A program made the position numbers and the translations under genes. The notes under the pieces were generated by a model, which had not been told where the DNA came from, did not search any database, and saw only the letters and a program-made list of their open reading frames with translations. From an uncultured Hyphomicrobium sp. (GTDB lineage Bacteria; Pseudomonadota; Alphaproteobacteria; Rhizobiales; Hyphomicrobiaceae): a DNA stretch of 64,000 nucleotides. This document shows positions 57,909-64,000 of the stretch, one piece after another (within the stretch, counting starts at the first letter, position 1; each line of letters begins with the position of its first letter). The stretch lies in the NCBI RefSeq assembly GCF_902826555.1, contig NZ_CADEFI010000009.1, forward strand, positions 30,146 to 94,145, given 5' to 3'.

Positions 57909-59291
57909 GTGCAACGTTCGATCGTGACGGGCATCGAAGAGCGCTTGGCCGAGGTTGACGCCGTCGCCGACCGCCATATGCGCTCGGCGGGCGAGCTGGA
58001 AGCGATGCTGCGCTCTCTGTATCAGCTCCTCTACGACACGGACCTCGGAAGCGCCGATCGCCGCGAGGTCGCCGCCGCGGCACCTCAACTGCTGCAACGC
58101 CTTTTCATATCCCGCCTGCGGCTGCGCGATCGCATCGCCGGTTGGCAGGCGCAACATGTGTTCTCACGCCCCGCACAGAGCGCCTTGCGGGACGTGTTCC
58201 GCATCGCCCGCTACGGCACCGACATGCTCGGCGAAATCGCAAACGGAAATGCGCGCTTTGCACCCGGCGAAAAAAGTAAGCGGGGCTTCACCGGCAAAGA
58301 CTGGAACACGCTCGTTCACCCGGCCTTCGACACCAGCAAGGACATCCCATTTCGCTCCGGCGACGTCCTCTTGATGCGCGGCAGCGCCCACAACAGCGCC
58401 GCCATCGCGCGTATCGGCGATGTGGATACCCAGTTCAGCCACATCGCCATCATCTACGTGGACCCGGAAGGCAAGCATTGGGTCGTCGAGGCGCTGATCG
58501 AGGACGGCTCCGTCATCAACTCGCTCGACCACGTGCTCGATCACGGACTGGGACGCGCGGTCCTCTACCGTTTTCGGGACAACGAGATCGCAGCGCGCGC
58601 CGCGAAGCTCGCCTACGATCGCGTTCTCGCGACCAGGACGGGGACTGCACCACACATTCCCTACGATTTTTCGATGCGGCTCAAGGGACGGCGCAAGCTC
58701 TTCTGCGCCAAGCTCGTCGCCCAGGCCTATGCCGACGCAAGCAACGGCGAAATCCAGCTGCCCGCCTACAAGACGCATCTCGACCAGCGCAACAACAAGG
58801 CGTTCCTGAAAGCCATCGGCGTGCGCGCCAAAGAAACCTTTGCCCCCGGCGACATCGATCTCGACCCGCGCTTCGATCTCGTTGCCGAGTGGCAGGACTA
58901 CCGGGCGACGCCGCTGCTGCGTCGCCAGGATATGATCATGACCAAGTTCTTCGAATGGATGGAGACCAAGGGCTACGTCTTCCACGAGGACTTCATCATC
59001 AAGCTGATCTCCGTCTTTGGGCGGCTGTCGAGCCACCTGTCGGACCGGGCCAAGAACCTGCTGTCGAGCGTTGTGCCGAAGGTCCCGAGCAACATGAAGC
59101 GCTCGTGCATCGCCACCATCGCCATGCTGCACAAATCTGCCGAGGAGGTCATGCCGTCGCTTTCAGCACTCGACGACGATCACGTGCGCATGACCGGCTT
59201 CCCGCTGCACCCCCGCGAAATGTTCGTTCACCTGGAGCGCTTGCGCGAAGTATCTGACGGACGCATCGGCTATCTGCGCGGCAAAGCCTGA
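57909..59291 (+). CDS. YiiX/YebB-like permuted NlpC/P60 cysteine hydrolase
   Basis: The product has 460 residues with a GTG start backed by GAAGGGGGAAG. After a helical N-terminal 130 residues comes a permuted NlpC/P60 domain: FRSGDVLLMRGSAHNSAAIARIGDVDTQFSHIAIIYVD supplies the catalytic His, WVVEALIEDG the acid, and KLFCAKLVAQAY the Cys. A long helical C-terminus follows. No signal peptide is seen, so it may act inside the cell on lipids or peptides. The substrate is unknown. Confidence 0.85.
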   Translation: MQRSIVTGIEERLAEVDAVADRHMRSAGELEAMLRSLYQLLYDTDLGSADRREVAAAAPQLLQRLFISRLRLRDRIAGWQAQHVFSRPAQSALRDVFRIARYGTDMLGEIANGNARFAPGEKSKRGFTGKDWNTLVHPAFDTSKDIPFRSGDVLLMRGSAHNSAAIARIGDVDTQFSHIAIIYVDPEGKHWVVEALIEDGSVINSLDHVLDHGLGRAVLYRFRDNEIAARAAKLAYDRVLATRTGTAPHIPYDFSMRLKGRRKLFCAKLVAQAYADASNGEIQLPAYKTHLDQRNNKAFLKAIGVRAKETFAPGDIDLDPRFDLVAEWQDYRATPLLRRQDMIMTKFFEWMETKGYVFHEDFIIKLISVFGRLSSHLSDRAKNLLSSVVPKVPSNMKRSCIATIAMLHKSAEEVMPSLSALDDDHVRMTGFPLHPREMFVHLERLREVSDGRIGYLRGKA

Positions 59292-59551
59292 GCGTTGGAG
59301 AACGGCCGCATCGCCACCCTCAGGCAAACGTAGAGGAAGAAGTAGAGCAACTCCCAGCTCGCCAGTACCGCAAGCTTTGCGCCGAGGTTGCCGTAGGAAT
59401 CGTTCCAGACCGCATCGAGCAGAAGCAGAGCGAGCGCAGGGAAGAAGACGGCGAATGGCGCACGCCCGGCACCGCGCCAGCCGCCACCGAGTGCGGACCA
59501 GGCCACGATGTGCGCCAGCACGAACGTGAAAACGACACTCAGCGAGCACAT
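59270..59551 (-). CDS. Small membrane protein, 93 aa
   Basis: It has three hydrophobic segments: residues 1-19 (SLSVVFTFVLAHIVAWSAL), about 31-46 (FAVFFPALALLLLDAVW) and 58-78 (LAVLASWELLYFFLYVCL). I do not recognise a family. GGAGGAAGCGTGCC precedes ATG 59551, a strong ribosome binding site. Its end overlaps the convergent hydrolase gene by 22 bp. Confidence 0.75.
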   Translation of the reverse strand: MCSLSVVFTFVLAHIVAWSALGGGWRGAGRAPFAVFFPALALLLLDAVWNDSYGNLGAKLAVLASWELLYFFLYVCLRVAMRPFSNAQALPRR

Positions 59552-59709
59552 GGCACGCTTCCTCCGCCGGACCCGATGTCCGCGGGCAGACGGTAGCAAA
59601 CCCCGGTCAACCCGGATTTTAAGGCTTGCGTAAAATTCGATCGATCGCCCGCCCTGGCGCACTTTTTCAGCCAACACCCGCTTGGGCTGCGCCGAGCGGC
59701 ACGCGCTGT

Positions 59710-60144
59710 TCAGCTTTTGTTAGGTTTTGGCGGCGGCATGGCGTCGAAGTGCGGCACGCTTTCGGTGGTGATATCCCAACGCGGCCGGCGCTTGGTGTAG
59801 AACACGAACTGCGGCTCGTACCAGTTGCTGTCGTCGAACGCGCCAACCGCGAACGTGATCATCCCCGGCCGCGCCTTGCTCGTAAGAAACAACCGCGCGC
59901 CGCATGTCGGACAGAAATGCCGCGTCAGGACGTTGCCGCTGTCGGACGGGCTGGCGAAGCTCGTCGTGACCCCGGAGACCTCGACGTCCTGCTCGAGAAA
60001 CGTCGCATTCGAAGCGTGCCCCGTACCGGTGGCCCGCTGGCAGTCCACGCAATGGCATTGCGCCATGCGCAGCGGCTTGCCCGAAACTTTGAAACGCACG
60101 GCACCACACAGACAGCCACCGCTCGCGTTCACCTCGCCTGCCAT
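59710..60144 (-). CDS. GFA/CENP-V family zinc protein
   Basis: The product has 144 residues. The zinc motifs are CLCGAVRFKVSG, CHCVDCQRATG and HFCPTCGARLFL, as in glutathione-dependent formaldehyde-activating (GFA) proteins. The name is historical; the activity of most members is unproven. It ends 26 bp before the start side of its neighbour and shares the strand with ndh. Confidence 0.93.
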   Translation of the reverse strand: MAGEVNASGGCLCGAVRFKVSGKPLRMAQCHCVDCQRATGTGHASNATFLEQDVEVSGVTTSFASPSDSGNVLTRHFCPTCGARLFLTSKARPGMITFAVGAFDDSNWYEPQFVFYTKRRPRWDITTESVPHFDAMPPPKPNKS

Positions 60145-60169
60145 CCACGACTTCCTTGCTGCGTAAGCC

Positions 60170-61552
60170 TCAGTGCAGTTTGACGTGCGGCTCCGTGCGG
60201 CGCGTCAGAAGCCGCGAGATCGTATCCAACGTCACCTTCCAATACCCGTGCAGCGCCGTCTCGTGCATCTTGTAGAGCGAGCGGTACATGAGCTTGGCGA
60301 CGAAACCTTCGATGATCATCTTGCGACCGGTCACGAAGCCCATCAGGCTACCGACGGTGGAGTAATGGCCGAGCGACACCAGCGATCCGAAATCGCGGTA
60401 CTTGAACGGCTTGAGCGGTTCGCCCCGCAGCCGGGCTCGGAACTGCTTCACGAGATGTGAGGCTTCCTGGTGCGCGGCCTGCGCACGCGGAGGAATGGCC
60501 TGCGTTTCCCCAGGCGGCACAAGGTAGGCGCAATCGCCGAACGCGAACACGTCGGGATCGCGCGTCGTCTCCAGCGTCGGCTTGACGACCAGCTGATTGG
60601 ACCGGCTGACCTCGAGGCCATCGAGCTTCGCCAGCACGTCCGGCCCCTTGACGCCGGCCGCCCACACCACGAGTTCGGAGCCGATGAAGTCGCCGCTTGC
60701 GAGCTTCACGCCACCCGCCGTCACCTCGGTCACGCGCGCGCTGGTCCGGATATCGACGTTGAGTTTGCGCAGGATCTCCGTCGTCGCCTCCGAGATGCGG
60801 GGAGGCAACGCCGGCACGATGCGATCCGCCGCCTCGATCAGCGTGATCTTGATGTCCTTCTCCGGGTCGATCTTGTCGAGCCCGAACGCAACCACGCCAC
60901 GCGCCGTCCCGTGCAGCTCCGCGGAAAGCTCCGTCCCCGTCGCGCCCGCGCCGATGATGGCCACGTGCAACTGCTCCGACCGGATCGGGCCGGATTGAGT
61001 GTTCGCCCGCACGCACGCGTTGAGAAGCCGCCGGTTGAAGCGCTCGGCCTGCTCGGGCGTATCGAGCATCAGCGCGTGCTCTTTGACGCCGGGCACGCCG
61101 AAATCGTTGGATACGCTGCCGATGGCGACGACGAGCGTGTCGTAGGGAAGCCAGCGGTCCGGCGTAATCTCGCGACCGTCTTCATCGACGGTGTGCGCCA
61201 GGTGCACGAGTTTCTTGGCGCGATCCAGGCCGATCATCTCGCCGTAGCGAAACTTCACGCCATGCCAGTGAGCATGCGCCTGATACTCGACCTCATGGCG
61301 GTCGGCCTCCATGCTGCCGGCAGCGATCTCATGCAGCAGCGGCTTCCAGATGTGGGTGCGCGACCGGTCGACGAGCGTGATGGCAGCCTGCCGCTTTCGA
61401 AACCAGGTGTCCCGCCCGAGCTTGTCGCCGAGCCGCGTCGCAAGCTCGAGACCGCCCGCGCCGCCCCCAACCACGACGATGTGGTGCAGGTCTGGCTTTG
61501 GCAGAATAAGGGGCTCCGCACCTTCGGCAGTCGATGTCACGTCCGCACCCAT
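60170..61552 (-). CDS. ndh: Type II NADH dehydrogenase
   Basis: The product has 460 residues. It has two dinucleotide folds: HHIVVVGGGAGGLELATRLGD (FAD) and HVAIIGAGATGTELSAELHG (NADH), and the FAD-ribose motif PDVFAFGDCAYL. The C-terminus has a helix that may anchor it to the membrane. NDH-2 passes NADH electrons to quinone without proton pumping, fitting the quinol oxidase in this window. Related sulfide:quinone reductases need Cys residues not seen here. Confidence 0.92.
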   Translation of the reverse strand: MGADVTSTAEGAEPLILPKPDLHHIVVVGGGAGGLELATRLGDKLGRDTWFRKRQAAITLVDRSRTHIWKPLLHEIAAGSMEADRHEVEYQAHAHWHGVKFRYGEMIGLDRAKKLVHLAHTVDEDGREITPDRWLPYDTLVVAIGSVSNDFGVPGVKEHALMLDTPEQAERFNRRLLNACVRANTQSGPIRSEQLHVAIIGAGATGTELSAELHGTARGVVAFGLDKIDPEKDIKITLIEAADRIVPALPPRISEATTEILRKLNVDIRTSARVTEVTAGGVKLASGDFIGSELVVWAAGVKGPDVLAKLDGLEVSRSNQLVVKPTLETTRDPDVFAFGDCAYLVPPGETQAIPPRAQAAHQEASHLVKQFRARLRGEPLKPFKYRDFGSLVSLGHYSTVGSLMGFVTGRKMIIEGFVAKLMYRSLYKMHETALHGYWKVTLDTISRLLTRRTEPHVKLH

Positions 61553-61738
61553 CTCGTTTCTCCCGCACGTTGGGTCAGTGCGCAGTCTCTTACCAAATAT
61601 TCCTCGAGCGCGGCGACAGAATATCGATAGCTGCGATGCATCGCGCGCCGGTCTCCCAAAGCACCCCGGACACGTTCCAGGGCCCCGGGCGGCACGGCAA
61701 CGCCACCCAAGGCAAAAACACCGATAGACGCCTTTGCA

Positions 61739-64000
61739 TTAGCTGCGGATTTCGCCGCCGGTTGCTTTTTTCACGTCGGCGACGATCTTCTGCGAGATCG
61801 CTTCGATGTCCTTGTCGGTCAGCGTCTCGGAGGCGGGTTGCAGCGTAACCTCGATACCGACCGACTTCTTGCCCTCGGCCGCCAACGCCCCACCCTCGAA
61901 CACGTCGAACACCGACACCGCCGAGATGAGAGCCTTGTCGGCACCGAGTGCCGCCCGCACCACATCACCCGCGGCAACGCCCCGGTCCAGAACGAACGCA
62001 AAATCGCGTCTGACGGGAAGCAGGTCGGACTGGGCGAGCGCCGCCTTGGCGCGGCTCTTCCGCTTCTCGGGCGGCAGTGCATCGAGGAACACCTCGAAAC
62101 CGACCACCGGACCCGCCACATCGAGCGCCACCAGAGTCCTCGGGTGCAGCTCGCCGAAATAAGCGAGCACGGTTTTCGGCCCGAGCCTGAGGGTGCCCGA
62201 GCGGCCGGGGTGGTACCACGCCGGCGCATCGCGCGTGATCTGCGCCTTGGACGCATCGATGCCAAGCGCGGCGAGCACGGCCACCGCATCCGCCTTGGCG
62301 TCGAACACCGTGACCTCTTGCGCCTTGCCGTCCCAATGACGGCCGCCGCCCGAAGCGCCCGCCGTCCCGGCGCGAACACCGGCAGCCGAAAGATACTGGT
62401 CCTGAGGACGCTCGCCGCGATAGGCCTGCCCCAGCTCGAACAGTGCCACATCGGCAAAGCCGCGGTTCCGGTTTCGCTCGATCGCCGTCACGAGCCCGGG
62501 CAGGAGGCTCGGCCGCATGACGGCGAGATCCACCGAGATCGGGTTCTGAAGCTCGACCAATGCGCCGGTACCGAACAGCTCCGCCTGCGGCTTCGGCAGA
62601 AACGACCACGTCACCGCTTCGACGAGACCGCGCGCAGCAAGCAGATGCCGCGCTTTACGCGCGCGCTTCTGCGTCTCGGTCAGCACCGGGCGCGAGACTC
62701 CGCTCGTTCGCGGCAGGGCTGTCGCAGGAATACGGTCGATGCCCGCGATCCGCACCACCTCCTCGACCAGATCCGCCGGTCCATGGATATCGGGTCGCCA
62801 TGAGGGGGGCGTCACCTCGACGACATCGCCCTCGCCCACCAGCACGCAACCCAGCGCTTCCAGGATGGTCTTGATCTCCTGCGCGGGCAGCGCCAGTCCG
62901 GAAAGCTTCTCCACGCGCCCGAGTTCGAGCACGATCGCGTTGCGCGTGTCCGGCACTTGACCGGCCACGGTCGCTTTCGAAGGTTTGCCGCCGCAGATCT
63001 TGAGGATCATCTGCGTCGCGAGATCGAGCCCCGGCATGACGCTCTCGGGATCGACGCCGCGCTCGAAACGGTAGCGCGCTTCCGTGACAAGACCTGCTTT
63101 GCGTCCCGTTGCTGCCGTGCGCAAGGGATCGAAATAGGCACTCTCGACGAGCACGTTGGTCGTCGCCTCGGTGGAGCCCGAGGCTTCGCCGCCGATGATG
63201 CCGCCGAGGCCCAGCGGGCCGCTGTCGTCGGCGATCACGCACATCGTCTCGTCGACGGAATACTCCTTGCCGTCGAGCGCCAGAAATTTCTCGCCCGACT
63301 TGCCGAGGCGCACCGTGACCGCGCCCTTGAGCTTGTCGGCGTCGTAGACGTGCAACGGACGGCCGCGATCCTGGCTGATGTAGTTCGTGACATCGACCAG
63401 CGCATTGATCGGCCGCAGCCCGACAGCCTTGAGCCGCGTCTGCAGCCACTCCGGTGACGGCCCGTTCGCAACGCCTTTGATCAGCCGCCCCGCGAACGCT
63501 GGGCACGCGTCCTCCGTCCCCTTGGCGAACGCAAGCTTGATGGCGATCGGATTGTCATAGCCGCCCTCGACGCCGGCGATGGCCTTCTCGGGCTTGAGCG
63601 TGCCGAGCCCTGCTGCGGCGAGATCGCGTGCGATGCCCCGCACGCCCGTGCAATCCGGCCGGTTCGGCGTCAGCTTCACCTCGAACACGGGATCATTGAG
63701 CCCCGCGATATCGATGTAGCGTGCCCCCACCTGCTCGGCCATTTCGGGCGCAAGCTCGATGATGCCTTGGCTCTCGTCGGAGAGCTCCAGCTCCGCCGCC
63801 GAGCACATCATGCCGTTCGAGACCACGCCGCGCACGGGCTTCTTCTCGAGCGTAATCTTCGAGCCCGGAATGTAGGTGCCGAGCGGCGCGAACACGCTGA
63901 CGAGGCCTACGCGCGCATTGGGGGCTCCGCACACGACCTCGAGCAAGGGTTTCCCCTTCTCGACCTCGACCATCACCACTTGCAGCTTGTCGGCATTCGG
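61739..64000 (-). CDS. pheT: Phenylalanyl-tRNA synthetase beta subunit, N-terminus cut
   Basis: The gene runs off the window end; the visible part is about 754 residues of an expected 800. At the edge PNADKLQVVMVEVEKG belongs to the tRNA-binding (EMAP-like) domain. Then come the B3/4 domain (IALLVDVTNYISQD-like region, RPLHVYDADKL), B5 (the VEVTPPSWRPDIHGPADLVEEVVRI block), the core, and the C-terminal anticodon-binding FDX-ACB domain (PVRRDFAFVLDRGVAAGDVV). It would pair with PheS, which should lie just outside the window. Confidence 0.97.
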   Translation of the reverse strand, partial: PNADKLQVVMVEVEKGKPLLEVVCGAPNARVGLVSVFAPLGTYIPGSKITLEKKPVRGVVSNGMMCSAAELELSDESQGIIELAPEMAEQVGARYIDIAGLNDPVFEVKLTPNRPDCTGVRGIARDLAAAGLGTLKPEKAIAGVEGGYDNPIAIKLAFAKGTEDACPAFAGRLIKGVANGPSPEWLQTRLKAVGLRPINALVDVTNYISQDRGRPLHVYDADKLKGAVTVRLGKSGEKFLALDGKEYSVDETMCVIADDSGPLGLGGIIGGEASGSTEATTNVLVESAYFDPLRTAATGRKAGLVTEARYRFERGVDPESVMPGLDLATQMILKICGGKPSKATVAGQVPDTRNAIVLELGRVEKLSGLALPAQEIKTILEALGCVLVGEGDVVEVTPPSWRPDIHGPADLVEEVVRIAGIDRIPATALPRTSGVSRPVLTETQKRARKARHLLAARGLVEAVTWSFLPKPQAELFGTGALVELQNPISVDLAVMRPSLLPGLVTAIERNRNRGFADVALFELGQAYRGERPQDQYLSAAGVRAGTAGASGGGRHWDGKAQEVTVFDAKADAVAVLAALGIDASKAQITRDAPAWYHPGRSGTLRLGPKTVLAYFGELHPRTLVALDVAGPVVGFEVFLDALPPEKRKSRAKAALAQSDLLPVRRDFAFVLDRGVAAGDVVRAALGADKALISAVSVFDVFEGGALAAEGKKSVGIEVTLQPASETLTDKDIEAISQKIVADVKKATGGEIRS

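Overview
The window is GC-rich, densely coded chromosomal DNA from an alphaproteobacterium, most likely of the order Hyphomicrobiales (Hyphomicrobium-like). This placement is inferred from gene content and protein style: lpoA-like/rsmI/yraN beside gshB, yggT next to the DUF167 gene and folD, a CyoABCD-SURF1 oxidase, and a CsoR/CopA copper island. No 16S gene is present to confirm it. There is no phage, IS element or CRISPR array. The window opens inside gluQ and closes inside pheT.

Layout. 1-8.5 kb: end of gluQ, a DUF1287 envelope protein, an LpoA-like lipoprotein divergent from rsmI-yraN, several small secreted proteins, a PNPOx-like flavoprotein and gshB. 8.5-17.1 kb: a large autotransporter, then a siderophore-type TonB receptor with a small membrane protein and a PepSY membrane protein, preceded by a long palindrome. 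17-23.6 kb: META-domain protein, SulP transporter, yifB, a four-helix-bundle (23S IVS-type) gene bracketed by inverted repeat pairs, folD, DUF167, yggT and tRNA-Ala(CGC). 23.6-31.8 kb: a 5'-truncated DUF3592 pseudogene beside the tRNA, a CBS/cytochrome c/YdcH cluster with an FNR/FixK-like box, SURF1, cyoDCBA and an MFS transporter. 32-34.6 kb: a YdeP/FdhF-type molybdopterin oxidoreductase and a small partner.

34.6-44.6 kb is the highlight: a complete guanidine-nitrogen operon on the minus strand. In transcript order it has a -24/-12 (sigma-54) promoter, a guanidine-I (ykkC) riboswitch, an ABC importer of three genes, a guanidine-II (mini-ykkC) riboswitch in the intercistronic gap, two DUF1989 subunits (carboxyguanidine deiminase, formerly urea-amidolyase-associated proteins), a biotin-dependent guanidine/urea carboxylase and allophanate hydrolase. 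Together they would import guanidine and break it down to ammonia and CO2 under both nitrogen control and two successive guanidine sensors.

44.7-49.9 kb: a group II truncated haemoglobin behind a perfect NsrR-type palindrome, a metallophosphoesterase, and a copper island (DUF411-csoR facing copA across two matching CsoR operators). 50-64 kb: small envelope proteins, a lone PAS protein, two NTF2-like proteins, lepA, an MltB-type transglycosylase, a YiiX-like cysteine hydrolase, a GFA-family protein, a type II NADH dehydrogenase and most of pheT.
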